DNA of 64,000 nucleotides from Caldicoprobacter guelmensis (GTDB lineage: Bacteria; Bacillota; Clostridia; Caldicoprobacterales; Caldicoprobacteraceae). Positions 16,833 through 25,119 of the stretch are shown here, piece after piece (the first letter of the stretch is position 1; each line of letters starts with the position of its first letter). Under the pieces are notes generated by a model that was given only the letters and a program-made list of their open reading frames with translations, searched no databases and was not told where the DNA came from. The stretch is taken from NCBI RefSeq assembly GCF_016908415.1, contig NZ_JAFBDW010000001.1:124001-188000 (forward strand). Direction: 5' to 3'. Position numbers and translations under genes: made by a program.

Positions 16833-17696
16833 ATGAATAATGAGGATTTGCTTCAGCGGATTGCCGAGCGGTATAAGAAGATGAGCAAGGGCCAAAAGCT
16901 TATTGCGGATTACATCCTAAACAATTATGATAAAGCCGCCTTTATGACGGCCTCAAAAATAGGCCAGAAGGTGGGAGTAAGTGAATCCACGGTGGTAAGG
17001 TTTGCAAACATGCTGGGATATGAAGGGTATCCTCAGCTTCAAAAAGCGTTGCAGGAAGTGATTCGCAATAAGCTGACAACGGTACAGCGAATAGAGATGA
17101 CCTCTGAGCTTGACGAATCTACCCTTTTGAAGACGGTGTCAAAGATGGACATAAACAATATACGCATCACTGTTGAGGAGATAGACAAGGAAGTCTTCAA
17201 CCGGGTAGTGGACAAGATATTTTCAGCTAGAAGCATATACGTGTTGGGATTAAGGAGCGCTGCGCCCTTGGCTCAGTTTATGGGTTACTATTTGAGCTTT
17301 ATATTTGAGAAGGTAAGGGTGGTGACCTCCGGGGTCAACGATATTTTGGAGCAGCTCATACACATTCAGCCGCAGGACCTGCTGATTGGCATAAGCTTTC
17401 CCAGATATGCGAGGCGTACAGTGGAGGCTATGGCTTTCGCAAAGAGTAAAGGCGCTGAAACCGTTGCCATAACAGATTCGCACCTGTCACCTCTGACGGC
17501 TTATGCTGACTATATACTGCTGGCAAGGAGTGACATGGCTTCCTTTGTAGACTCTTTAGTAGCGCCTTTGAGTTTAATAAACGCTTTGATTGTGGCGGTA
17601 GGCCTTCGTAAAAAAGCGGATATATCATCCGATTTTCAGGAACTCGAGAGGATATGGGATGAATATCAAGTATATGTGGGGAAAGATCGTGCTTAA
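16833..17696 (+). CDS. MurR/RpiR family transcriptional regulator (HTH_6 plus SIS domain)
   Basis: A 287-residue regulator. The N-terminal HTH_6 domain (about residues 1-75) has the recognition segment ASKIGQKVGVSESTVVRFANMLGYEGYPQLQKAL. The C-terminal SIS sugar-phosphate-binding domain (about 120-260) contains IYVLGLRSAAPLAQFMGYYL and AVAITDS-like repeats (ETVAITDSHLSPL). Family members sense sugar phosphates or amino sugars. No sugar operon is adjacent, so the target is unknown. ATG 16833 lies 8 nt after GGAGG. The downstream gene is a histidine-phosphatase 14 bp away, probably cotranscribed. Confidence 0.88.
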   Translation: MNNEDLLQRIAERYKKMSKGQKLIADYILNNYDKAAFMTASKIGQKVGVSESTVVRFANMLGYEGYPQLQKALQEVIRNKLTTVQRIEMTSELDESTLLKTVSKMDINNIRITVEEIDKEVFNRVVDKIFSARSIYVLGLRSAAPLAQFMGYYLSFIFEKVRVVTSGVNDILEQLIHIQPQDLLIGISFPRYARRTVEAMAFAKSKGAETVAITDSHLSPLTAYADYILLARSDMASFVDSLVAPLSLINALIVAVGLRKKADISSDFQELERIWDEYQVYVGKDRA

Positions 17697-17710
17697 GGGG
17701 ACGTATAATC

Positions 17711-18319
17711 GTGTTTGTTTACATTGTAAGGCATGGGGAGACTGACTGGAACGTTGAGGGTAGGACGCAGGGAACCTCTGATATTAGCTTGACCGATAAA
17801 GGGCGTATTCAGGCATTGAGGTTGGCCAGGCGCCTTAGAAATATGCCTATAACTGCTATATACTGTAGCGACTTGAAAAGGGCTGTGGAGACCGCTTCGA
17901 TAATAGGACGAGAGCTAAATATGCAATGGATAACTACTCCACTCCTCAGAGAGGCCTGTTTTGGGGAATGGGAAGGGCACACTATACGGGAAATCGAAGA
18001 CCTCTTTCCAGGTCAGCTATCTCGGTGGTATCAAGACCATGATTTTCGTGCTCCGGGCGGGGAAAGTGTAAACTGCGTCAGAGAAAGAATTGTGAAGTTT
18101 ATAGGTCAAATCAAGGCCTTGGAGATGGGACAAGATGAGGGTATTTTAGTGGTGTCTCACGCCTTGACTTGCAAAGTGTTGATTGTGGAGCTTATGGGCC
18201 TACCGTTGACCTATATAAGGAGAATCAGGCAGGACAATGCGGGGTTGACTGTTATAAAAGTACTGGAAGAAGGTAGTGTCCTGTTTTCGCTCAATGATGC
18301 GTGCCATGTCGAGGATTAA
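17711..18319 (+). CDS. Histidine phosphatase superfamily protein (phosphoglycerate mutase-like)
   Basis: A 202-residue enzyme of the cobC/GpmB branch. The catalytic RHGETDWNVEGRTQG motif is at residues 7-21, and a second His lies in VVSHALTCKVL. ISLTDKGRIQA and YCSDLKRAVETA are also typical. Substrate unresolved: it could be a general phosphatase, a 2,3-independent phosphoglycerate mutase-like protein, or alpha-ribazole phosphatase. No cobalamin genes are near. GTG 17711 follows AAGGGGA by 9 nt. It is in the same direction and close behind the RpiR regulator. Confidence 0.85.
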   Translation: MFVYIVRHGETDWNVEGRTQGTSDISLTDKGRIQALRLARRLRNMPITAIYCSDLKRAVETASIIGRELNMQWITTPLLREACFGEWEGHTIREIEDLFPGQLSRWYQDHDFRAPGGESVNCVRERIVKFIGQIKALEMGQDEGILVVSHALTCKVLIVELMGLPLTYIRRIRQDNAGLTVIKVLEEGSVLFSLNDACHVED

Positions 18320-18417
18320 ATATCACTTGTACTGTATGGTTTGCCGGGCTATAATTAATAGGTGAAGAGTTTGTAATGGAAAGGTAAAATGCAAAGCTGA
18401 TTGATGGAGGGCATGTA

Positions 18418-18831
18418 ATGAACCAGGTGGGAAGCAAAGAAGTTGCGCGGGCTGCCATTGAGATGGCGCTCACCCGAACCAGGGAAGAAGAAAAGGCATT
18501 GAAAGAGCAGTTGCAACGTGAGGGCATAAGCGCTGCTGCTGTTGATTACGGTGGAGAGTTCATAAGTTCGGTCAACAAGATCGTGGAGAGGGCCGTTGTA
18601 GCTGCCAAAAGGGAAAAGGTGATAAACGAGACCCATCCAGAAGAAGGGGCTGTAGCGGGAGCTACCAGGGAGGCCATTTCGCAGATCATGAGCAAAGCCA
18701 TTGGCCTTAATGTGGGCGGCAAAATAGGCATTGCCAGGAGTGGTGACCACATAAGTGTAGCCCTGTTCTTCGGAATAGGGATGATACATTTAAACGAGGT
18801 GGCCATAGGCTTGGGGCATAGAGTGGTTTAA
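18418..18831 (+). CDS. HutP family protein
   Basis: HutP in Bacillus is an L-histidine-activated RNA-binding antiterminator of the hut operon. This 137-residue protein has the family's helix-rich N terminus, the VINETHPEEGAVAGATREAI segment and the beta-sheet core KIGIARSGDHISVALFFGIGMIHLNEVAIGLGHR. From memory of Bacillus HutP, the first and last metal-binding histidines (in ETH and GLGHR) are kept, while the middle one appears replaced. No histidine-degradation genes are nearby; chorismate mutase follows 16 bp downstream. RNA binding and ligand are therefore inferred from family only. ATG 18418 follows GGAGGG. Confidence 0.75.
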   Translation: MNQVGSKEVARAAIEMALTRTREEEKALKEQLQREGISAAAVDYGGEFISSVNKIVERAVVAAKREKVINETHPEEGAVAGATREAISQIMSKAIGLNVGGKIGIARSGDHISVALFFGIGMIHLNEVAIGLGHRVV

Positions 18832-18847
18832 GTGGGGAGTTTTTTAT

Positions 18848-19210
18848 ATGCGCGTTAGAGCTATAAGGGGAGCCATAACAGTTGAAGAGAATACACGCCT
18901 TGAGATTTTGAACAAGACAAAAAAGCTGCTTAGCACTATAATAGAGAAAAACGATTTGTGTTATGAAGATATAATAAGCATCATATTTACTGCCACAAGG
19001 GACATTGATGCGGTGTATCCTGCAGTTGCTGCCAGGGAGATGGGCTTGACGCAGGTGCCGCTTCTGTGCTGTCAGGAGATGTACGTGGAGGGCAGCTTAG
19101 GAAAATGTATACGAGTGCTCATCCACGTGCAATGGGCTGATGACAGGGTACCACAGCACGTGTATCTTGAAAAAGCGGTAAATTTAAGGCCGGATATTGC
19201 ACAAACTTGA
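18848..19210 (+). CDS. aroH: Chorismate mutase, AroH type
   Basis: Rearranges chorismate to prephenate for Phe/Tyr synthesis. The 120-residue protein begins with MRVRAIRGAITVEENT and contains FTATRDIDAVYPAVAAREMG and PLLCCQEMYVEGSLGKCIRVLIH, as in the trimeric AroH fold of Bacillus. The catalytic Arg in IRG and the Glu/Arg pairs are kept. It is a stand-alone mutase with no prephenate dehydratase fusion. It lies between the HutP-like gene and cmk, 19 bp upstream of the latter. Confidence 0.93.
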   Translation: MRVRAIRGAITVEENTRLEILNKTKKLLSTIIEKNDLCYEDIISIIFTATRDIDAVYPAVAAREMGLTQVPLLCCQEMYVEGSLGKCIRVLIHVQWADDRVPQHVYLEKAVNLRPDIAQT

Positions 19211-19229
19211 GCTTCAGAGGAGTGTCTTG

Positions 19230-19901
19230 ATGAAGACGATTACCATCGCTATAGACGGTCCTGCAGGGGCCGGCAAAAGTACCATAGCCAAAATTGTGGC
19301 GCAAAAGCTTAATATACATTATTTAGACACAGGGGCTATGTACAGAGCAGTGGCCTTGAAAGTACTGCAGCAGGGTTTAGACCCGTCAGACCACGAAAAA
19401 GTCATATCGATTCTTCCCTCAACCCACATTGGAGTTACATATCAGCATAGGCTTCAACGCGTATATCTTGATGGACGGGATGTTACCCATCTGCTTAGGC
19501 AACCGGAGGTTACAAAGGCTGCTTCGGAAGTGGCGACCATCCCTGAGGTGCGCATAAAGTTGGTGGAATTGCAACGAAATATAGCGCGGAATTATTCAGT
19601 GGTAGTAGATGGAAGGGATATAGGGACCTTTGTGTTTCCTAATGCTGACAGGAAGTTTTATTTGACTGCTACGTTGGAGGAAAGAGCAAGGCGCCGATGG
19701 TTGGAGATGCGCGAAAAGGGTTACGACCAAACTCTGGAGGATGTGAAAAGAGAGCTTGAAGCCCGGGATAAAAATGACATGAACAGGGCTTTTGCACCTT
19801 TGCGGAAAGCCGAGGATGCCATACTGATAGATACTACTGGCAAAACAATTGAACAGGTGGCCGATGAGGTGTGTGGTTATTTGAGGGAGTACCTTGGTTG
19901 A
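19230..19901 (+). CDS. cmk: Cytidylate kinase
   Basis: Phosphorylates CMP and dCMP with ATP. It has the P-loop IDGPAGAGKSTIAK, YLDTGAMYRAVAL and the CMP-binding VVDGRDIGTFVFP motif, with ARRRWLEM as the lid. Length 223 residues. The ORF extends to 19197 over the aroH end, but ATG 19230, 7 nt after AGAGGAG, begins the P-loop strand properly. cmk-plsC-ispH is a frequent clostridial order, and the three genes here are nearly contiguous. Confidence 0.95.
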   Translation: MKTITIAIDGPAGAGKSTIAKIVAQKLNIHYLDTGAMYRAVALKVLQQGLDPSDHEKVISILPSTHIGVTYQHRLQRVYLDGRDVTHLLRQPEVTKAASEVATIPEVRIKLVELQRNIARNYSVVVDGRDIGTFVFPNADRKFYLTATLEERARRRWLEMREKGYDQTLEDVKRELEARDKNDMNRAFAPLRKAEDAILIDTTGKTIEQVADEVCGYLREYLG

Positions 19902-19928
19902 TGGTTGGCAAATAGAAGGCGGGGTGGT

Positions 19929-20513
19929 ATGTTGTTCTATAAATTTGCACGGGCCATAGTGCGTCCCTTAATGTTCTTGCTGTTTAGGCCTCGTGTTGAA
20001 GGGCTTGAGAACTTTCCCATGGAAGGCAAGACCATTGTATATTCCAATCACATTTCGCTGCTGGATCCTGTACTGATTGGGTGTGTATTGCCTAGGCAGG
20101 TATTTTTCATGGCCAAGATGGAGCTGTTTAAAATCCCGGTGTTGAGGACCATAATCAGGCAGTTGGGGGCTTTCCCTGTAAAGCGGGGTTCGGCAGACCT
20201 TTCAGCTATCAAGCACTCTCTTCAGGTGCTAAATGACGGTAAGGTGTTTGGGATCTTTCCTGAAGGCACGAGGAGTAAGACCGGGTTTCTACAGAGCTTT
20301 TCTCACGGTATCGCTTCCATTGCACATAAGTCCAGGGCCAAGGTTTTACCCATTGCCATAGTGGGTCAGTATAGATTGTTTAGGCCGATAACAGTCAGAA
20401 TTGGCAGGCCATTGAATTTTGAGGATTATTTTGAGCAGAAATCCAATACCGAGCTTCTTGAAAGGATGGCCGATGAAATGGAGAAGGCGCTTAGGGATTT
20501 GCTGAGCGCTTAA
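19929..20513 (+). CDS. plsC: 1-acyl-sn-glycerol-3-phosphate acyltransferase
   Basis: Adds the second acyl chain to lysophosphatidic acid at the membrane. The catalytic NHxxxxD motif is present as NHISLLD; the glycerol-phosphate site is FPEGTRS. PVKRGSADLSAIKHSLQVL is also typical. A hydrophobic N-terminal stretch (ARAIVRPLMFLLF) gives membrane association. TTG 19905 is in frame, but ATG 19929 follows AAGGCGGGG with normal spacing, giving 194 residues. It sits between cmk and ispH. Confidence 0.92.
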   Translation: MLFYKFARAIVRPLMFLLFRPRVEGLENFPMEGKTIVYSNHISLLDPVLIGCVLPRQVFFMAKMELFKIPVLRTIIRQLGAFPVKRGSADLSAIKHSLQVLNDGKVFGIFPEGTRSKTGFLQSFSHGIASIAHKSRAKVLPIAIVGQYRLFRPITVRIGRPLNFEDYFEQKSNTELLERMADEMEKALRDLLSA

Positions 20514-20533
20514 AGAGTGGGGAGGCTTTAGGG

Positions 20534-22657
20534 TTGAAGGTTATAGTAGCCAAAAATGCTGGTTTTTGCTTTGGCGTCAGGCGCGCCGTGGAGGCAGTTT
20601 ATGAGCAGCTTGGCAGGGGAAGTAGGGTTTATACTTACGGTCCAATTATTCATAATCCTCAGGTAGTGGAGGCTCTTGCATCTAAAGGTGTGGTGATTGT
20701 AGACGATTTAGATCATATAGAAGGGGGTACTATTGTAATTCGTTCCCATGGTGTGCCGCCTCAGGTTTACAGCCTTATGAAGGATAAGGGGCTGCACGTG
20801 GTTGACGCTACATGCCCTTACGTAAAGAGGGTTCACAATTTGGTGAGCAGATATTACAGCAGAGGGTATCAAATTATCATAGTGGGTGAAAGAGACCATC
20901 CTGAAGTAATAGGCATAAACGGTTGGTGTGATAATTCGGCGTATATTGTCAACGATCCCGAACAGGTGGATTCTCTACCTCATATTACCAAAGGTTGCGT
21001 GGTAGCGCAGACCACAACTTCATATCAAAGGTGGGAAGCCATAATTGAGCGATTGCGCGATAAAGTAGAGCAGCTTGAGGTTTTCAATACCATATGCAAT
21101 ACAACGGCCGTAAGGCAGTCTGAGGCTGAGTCCATCGCTAAAATGGTGGATGTGATGCTGGTGATTGGAGGCAAAAATAGCTCCAATACTCAAAAGCTGT
21201 ATTCCATATGTAAGGCTCATTGTCCTAAGACCTTTGCTGTTGAAACGGCAAAGGATATAGATGTCAGCGTAATAGGTCCAGGAGATACCGTAGGCATTAC
21301 TGCCGGTGCCTCGACTCCTGACTGGATTATCAAGGAGGTAATTGATATGGTGAGTCAATTGTTAAATGGACAGCAGATGATACAAGATGGTGTCACGAAA
21401 GGCGACAACTTTGAGGTCAATGGTCAATCGGCCGATTTAAAGGAAGGAGAGAAAAGGGCTGCGCTTGAACAATCACAGCCGGAAATGTCAGAAGACATTT
21501 CATCTATGGAGGCTTTTGAAAATGCGATTACGGATTTAAGGCCTGGTCAGGTTGTGCGAGGCACGATACTCAAGATAACCCCTGAAGAGGTCATAATAAG
21601 TCTGCCCTACAAATCAGATGGGATACTGCCCGTTAGCGAATTGACACTGATTGACCCGCATACGGGCGAAGTAAAATGGCACGAGGGGGACTCTATAGAC
21701 GTTCAGGTAGTAAAGATCGACGATGGGGAGGGGAATGTCCTTCTTGCGCGCAAGTCCCTTGAAAAGAGGTTGGCATGGGAAGAGCTTGAAGATGGTTTCA
21801 AAAACGGTAAAGAGTTTAAGGGCATATGCACCGCGGTGGTAAAGGGCGGCGTGTTAGCCGATGTGAACGGCGTTCGAGTTTTTGTGCCCGCTTCCCACTT
21901 GTCAACGCGGTATGTTGAGGATTTGAATTCCTTGGTAGGTAAACCCCTAAGGCTTAGGATTTTGGAGTTTGACCGGCGCAACAACAGGGTGGTAGCGTCT
22001 CAGAGGGTTATACTTCAGGAGGAAGAAGAAGCTAGAAAAAAGGCACTGTGGGATTCCATCAGAGAAGGACAGGTAATTACAGGGGTGGTTAAGAAGGTGA
22101 CAGATTTTGGCGCTTTTGTGGATATTGGAGGAGTGGATGGTTTGATACACGTATCTGACCTATCATGGGGGCATGTAGGCCATCCCAGTGAGGTGGTGCA
22201 GGAAAACCAGGCCATAACTGTAAAGGTCCTTTCGGTAGACAAGGAAAGGGGAAGGATTGCTTTGGGGTATAAGCAGACGCTGCCGCAGCCCTGGGATAAC
22301 GTGGCTGAAAGGTACCACGTTGGGGATGTTGTAACCGGCCGAGTGGTAAGGCTCACTCATTTCGGGGCTTTTGTGGAGCTTGAACCAGGTGTGGATGGAC
22401 TGGTGCACGTCTCAGAGATAGCTGAAGGTCATGTCAATAAGCCGGCCGACGTGCTGCAGGTGGGACAAATGGTAAACGTCAAAATACTGGATATAAAGCC
22501 GGAGCAGAGGAGGATAAGCCTCAGCATAAAGGAAGCCCTTCGAGAGCAGCAAGAAAAGGAGGCAGCCCAAACAGAAAAAGAATATCAAGCTGATGAAGGA
22601 GGCTTATCGGTCAGCCTGGAAGAGCTTTTTCCTGAGAAATTTAATCTAAGAGATTAA
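20534..22657 (+). CDS. ispH: IspH (HMBPP reductase) fused to ribosomal protein S1 domains
   Basis: A 707-residue bifunctional fusion. Residues 1-280 are 4-hydroxy-3-methylbut-2-enyl diphosphate reductase, the last step of the MEP isoprenoid pathway. Its three [4Fe-4S] cysteines are C12 (NAGFCFGV), C94 (DATCPYVK) and C188 (NTICNTTA). An acidic linker follows (about 281-330), then four S1 RNA-binding repeats up to about residue 680, the third being the most canonical (VKKVTDFGAFVDIGGVDGLI). The tail is acidic. Such fusions are known in Clostridia. The S1 part may act in translation. TTG 20534 follows GGGGAGG. A hairpin terminator follows. Confidence 0.95.
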   Translation: MKVIVAKNAGFCFGVRRAVEAVYEQLGRGSRVYTYGPIIHNPQVVEALASKGVVIVDDLDHIEGGTIVIRSHGVPPQVYSLMKDKGLHVVDATCPYVKRVHNLVSRYYSRGYQIIIVGERDHPEVIGINGWCDNSAYIVNDPEQVDSLPHITKGCVVAQTTTSYQRWEAIIERLRDKVEQLEVFNTICNTTAVRQSEAESIAKMVDVMLVIGGKNSSNTQKLYSICKAHCPKTFAVETAKDIDVSVIGPGDTVGITAGASTPDWIIKEVIDMVSQLLNGQQMIQDGVTKGDNFEVNGQSADLKEGEKRAALEQSQPEMSEDISSMEAFENAITDLRPGQVVRGTILKITPEEVIISLPYKSDGILPVSELTLIDPHTGEVKWHEGDSIDVQVVKIDDGEGNVLLARKSLEKRLAWEELEDGFKNGKEFKGICTAVVKGGVLADVNGVRVFVPASHLSTRYVEDLNSLVGKPLRLRILEFDRRNNRVVASQRVILQEEEEARKKALWDSIREGQVITGVVKKVTDFGAFVDIGGVDGLIHVSDLSWGHVGHPSEVVQENQAITVKVLSVDKERGRIALGYKQTLPQPWDNVAERYHVGDVVTGRVVRLTHFGAFVELEPGVDGLVHVSEIAEGHVNKPADVLQVGQMVNVKILDIKPEQRRISLSIKEALREQQEKEAAQTEKEYQADEGGLSVSLEELFPEKFNLRD

Positions 22658-22662
22658 GATAA

Positions 22663-22686
22663 GGGCGGCTCGAGCTGCCCTTTATC
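22663..22686 (+). terminator. Terminator after ispH-S1
   Basis: GGGCGGC (22663-22669) pairs with GCTGCCC (22674-22680), one G-U wobble, over a TCGA loop, followed by a short TTTATC. The T tract is poor. Confidence 0.55.
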
Positions 22687-22773
22687 AGTTTCTGGGTATA
22701 AAATTTTTTGAGTGCGGGAAAACTATACACTGAACCTCACAAACACATTGAGACCCCCCCTTTACAATTTTTA

Positions 22774-22808
22774 AGCCGCGAAAAAATGTGTTTCGCGGCT
22801 TTTTTTTT
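22774..22808 (+). terminator. Strong Rho-independent terminator
   Basis: AGCCGCGAAA (22774-22783) is perfectly complementary to TTTCGCGGCT (22791-22800), with a 7-nt loop and eight Ts. It lies between ispH-S1 and cheR, about 90 bp after the first, weaker hairpin. It probably completes termination of the cmk-ispH unit. Confidence 0.92.
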
Positions 22809-22869
22809 GCAAGATTATATGATAAACTCTAATTTGGTCAAGCAACCGAATGGGGTAGGGAGATGGAGC

Positions 22870-23643
22870 ATGGATTGGGCATACGATGATTTCAAAAAAG
22901 CGGTTTTGGAGCTTACTGGCGTTGACTTGTCTGGCTACAAGGAAAAACAGATGAAAAGGCGTATCGATTCATGGATTAGCCGTAGTGGATATGATGGGTA
23001 TAAGGCGTACTATCAGGCACTTGTTGAAGACAAAGAACAACTGGCTCGCTTTTTGAGCTATATAACCATAAACGTTTCGGAATTTTTTCGAAATCCTGGC
23101 CAATGGGCTGTCCTGGAGAAGGAGATACTCCCGGACCTCTTGAAGAAGCACAGCCACATCAAAATATGGAGTGCGGCCTGTTCTACAGGTGAGGAACCAT
23201 ATTCTGTGGCAATGCTCCTTGCTAAGTTTCTTCCCCTGCAGCGCATACGCATTCTGGCCACCGACATAGACCAGGAAGTATTAAACAGGGCCAGGGAGGG
23301 AATATACGATGCGAGGAGCCTGCAATCGGTGCCGCATGAACTCATAGCCAGGTATTTTAAACCCATAAATGGCCTTTTTGCAATCGACCCTATGATTAAA
23401 GCCTGTGTCCACTTTGAACGCCATGACCTGCTTAAAGACCCTTTCCCGGATAATTGCCATCTTATACTGTGCAGGAACGTGATGATATATTTTACAGAGG
23501 AGGCCAAAGTAAAGGTCTATAAGAAGCTTTATGATGCCCTTCATCCGGATGGGGTGTTGTTTGTGGGCAGCACCGAACAAATCATAATCCCTCAAAGATA
23601 CGGATTTCAACCGCTCAAGCCTTTTTTCTACAAGAAGATGTAA
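22870..23643 (+). CDS. cheR: Chemotaxis protein methyltransferase CheR
   Basis: Methylates glutamates of chemoreceptors using S-adenosylmethionine. The N-terminal CheR domain (about 1-70) includes DLSGYKEKQMKRRIDSW. The SAM-binding Rossmann domain has KIWSAACSTGEEPYSVAMLL, ATDIDQEVLNRAR and CHLILCRNVMIYF. Length 257 residues from ATG 22870. An ORF extends to 22708 across the terminator, so that longer start is rejected. The gene stands alone, about 27 kb from the flagellar operon of this window, and no other che genes are adjacent. Confidence 0.93.
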   Translation: MDWAYDDFKKAVLELTGVDLSGYKEKQMKRRIDSWISRSGYDGYKAYYQALVEDKEQLARFLSYITINVSEFFRNPGQWAVLEKEILPDLLKKHSHIKIWSAACSTGEEPYSVAMLLAKFLPLQRIRILATDIDQEVLNRAREGIYDARSLQSVPHELIARYFKPINGLFAIDPMIKACVHFERHDLLKDPFPDNCHLILCRNVMIYFTEEAKVKVYKKLYDALHPDGVLFVGSTEQIIIPQRYGFQPLKPFFYKKM

Positions 23644-23646
23644 GGT

Positions 23647-23799
23647 TCAGGTTGAGCACAAAGCCTTTATGCTTGATGCCATGTTGTTGAGGTTGACTAT
23701 TTCGTCGTGAGGCTCACGCTCAATTATGGTCTTGGATATACCGAATATGGTGCAGGTGGAAGGCGACCGCACCAGGACGTAGCTGCCACAGAAAATATG
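23647..23799 (-). pseudogene. Probable gene remnant of unknown origin
   Basis: On the minus strand, 50 sense codons are open between a TAG (23800-23802) and a TGA (23647-23649). The translation looks protein-like (GSYVLVRSPSTCTIFGIS and EREPHDEIVNLNN) rather than random. There is no ATG and no ribosome site; the first GTG is ten codons in. I read it as the C-terminal remnant of a decayed gene, which would explain the 256-bp gap between cheR and the next small gene. I do not recognise the family. Confidence 0.4.
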
Positions 23800-23899
23800 C
23801 TATTTCCTTTTGGATTGACCTGGCTCCCCATTCGGGGTATAATGTTTATACAAACACCTGTTGCTCTTTGATTTGAGAGAGGGATGAAGGAGGGCTCTT

Positions 23900-24136
23900 A
23901 TGGCTAATATCATGATCAACTTGGGGTTGGCCATCCAGGAAAAGGACCTTAGGAGGCTGAGGGAAAGCCTCCAAAAAATGTCACCCAACGATGAAATTAC
24001 CATAAGATTGGAATCTGCTTATAGCTATGAGGAGGATATGATCATAAACGAGCTTGAAAGGCTGGGAATGGATTACCGATCCTATGGTGGCAAGGGTAAT
24101 GACTTTTACGTCATTGTGAGGCGTAGGCTGCACTAA
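23900..24136 (+). CDS. Small conserved-looking hypothetical protein
   Basis: A 78-residue basic protein, probably alpha/beta, with no membrane segment or known motif. It starts with MANIMINLGLAIQEKDLRRL and ends with DFYVIVRRRLH. ATG 23900 is preceded by GAAGGAGGG, a strong ribosome site, so translation is likely. It lies alone between a gene remnant and a hairpin terminator. A -10-like TATAAT (about 23837) lies 60 bp upstream and could be its own promoter. I do not recognise the family. Confidence 0.6.
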   Translation: MANIMINLGLAIQEKDLRRLRESLQKMSPNDEITIRLESAYSYEEDMIINELERLGMDYRSYGGKGNDFYVIVRRRLH

Positions 24137-24138
24137 AA

Positions 24139-24170
24139 GGGCGTGATGATGTATCACGTCCTTGTTATAT
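24139..24170 (+). terminator. Hairpin terminator
   Basis: GGGCGTGAT (24139-24147) pairs with ATCACGTCC (24153-24161), one G-U, with a 5-nt loop, followed by TTGTTATAT. It ends the small 78-residue gene. Confidence 0.6.
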
Positions 24171-24249
24171 AAACCATCCTTTCCTCAATACAAAGTAGTC
24201 TAAAACCGCATGTTACGTGAATATAATAAGCTTAGCAGGAGGGGTTAGG

Positions 24250-24990
24250 ATGGTATCGAGTAAGCTGGGTAAAGATGTAATAGCGCTTTTATACGTATTA
24301 TTTTTTTTCCTTTTATATATGGCGATGGGGGAGTATGACCTGAAGTTTGGCTTTGAACCTAATGCTCAAGTGGCCAGCCAGCCCGGTGAGCATGCCGACA
24401 GCGAGCAAGGTGAATACAACATTTTCATTGATTTGACCGAATCCATGCTGTATTTGTTTAAAGGAAATGAGCTGGTAAAGAAGTATCCCATAGCCCAGGG
24501 CAAACCTTCTACACCTTCACCCATAGGGGTGTGGGAGATCGTCAGCAAGGCCAGAAACTGGGGCTCGGGCTTTGGCACGCGGTGGATGGGCTTGAACGTG
24601 CCGTGGGGCACTTATGGCATTCATGGGACCAACAGGCCCGAGTCTATAGGTCGTAGGGCATCGGCAGGATGTTTCCGCATGAGGAATAGGGATGTGGAGG
24701 AGCTGTATGACCTGGTGCCCTATCGCACCAAGGTGGTGGTCTACGGCGGGCCGTTTGGCAACCTTGGCAGCCAACTTGTAAGGTTAGAACCAGGAGACCG
24801 CAACTCCCACGTGTTAGAGGTGCAGAAAAGGCTAAAACGCTTGGGGTACTATCAAGGAAGTTTGGATGGCATATACGGTGAGGGAATGAAAAACGCCCTT
24901 ATAAAGTTTAAAAAGGAACACGGCTTGCCCATGAACCACTATGTTGACTGGGTTACATACAAAGCCCTGGGGATTATTCCATTTGAGTGA
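24250..24990 (+). CDS. L,D-transpeptidase with peptidoglycan-binding domain
   Basis: A 246-residue envelope protein. A transmembrane or signal-anchor segment covers about residues 9-27. The YkuD catalytic domain (about 58-180) has the motif GIHGTNRPESIG ... SAGCFRM with the nucleophilic Cys in S-A-G-C. A C-terminal PG_binding_1 repeat follows (about 185-243: VLEVQKRLKRLGYYQGSLDGIYG). It forms 3-3 cross-links or tailors spore or cell-wall peptidoglycan; vancomycin-type bypass roles exist in the family. ATG 24250 follows AGGAGGGG. Its stop overlaps the GTG start of a small ORF. Confidence 0.92.
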   Translation: MVSSKLGKDVIALLYVLFFFLLYMAMGEYDLKFGFEPNAQVASQPGEHADSEQGEYNIFIDLTESMLYLFKGNELVKKYPIAQGKPSTPSPIGVWEIVSKARNWGSGFGTRWMGLNVPWGTYGIHGTNRPESIGRRASAGCFRMRNRDVEELYDLVPYRTKVVVYGGPFGNLGSQLVRLEPGDRNSHVLEVQKRLKRLGYYQGSLDGIYGEGMKNALIKFKKEHGLPMNHYVDWVTYKALGIIPFE

Positions 24991-25106
24991 GCAAATTTAA
25001 TTCTGAAGCCATGGCTCAGGCGCTGTCAAGGATAAGTGCAGAGGAAACCCAAAGAAAGCGAATGCTGGAAGATATAATTCAGTGGCTACTAAACAAAGGT
25101 TTTTAG
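24987..25106 (+). CDS. Small ORF coupled to L,D-transpeptidase gene
   Basis: GTG 24987 overlaps the preceding TGA (GTGA), a typical coupling junction. It encodes 39 residues (MSKFNSEAMAQALSRISAEE... ending IQWLLNKGF), probably a single amphipathic helix. It ends 13 bp before the TPR gene start, so the three genes form one tight unit. No domain is recognised, and coding status rests on the coupling and the spacing only. Confidence 0.4.
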   Translation: MSKFNSEAMAQALSRISAEETQRKRMLEDIIQWLLNKGF

Positions 25107-25119
25107 GCAGGTGGTTTTT

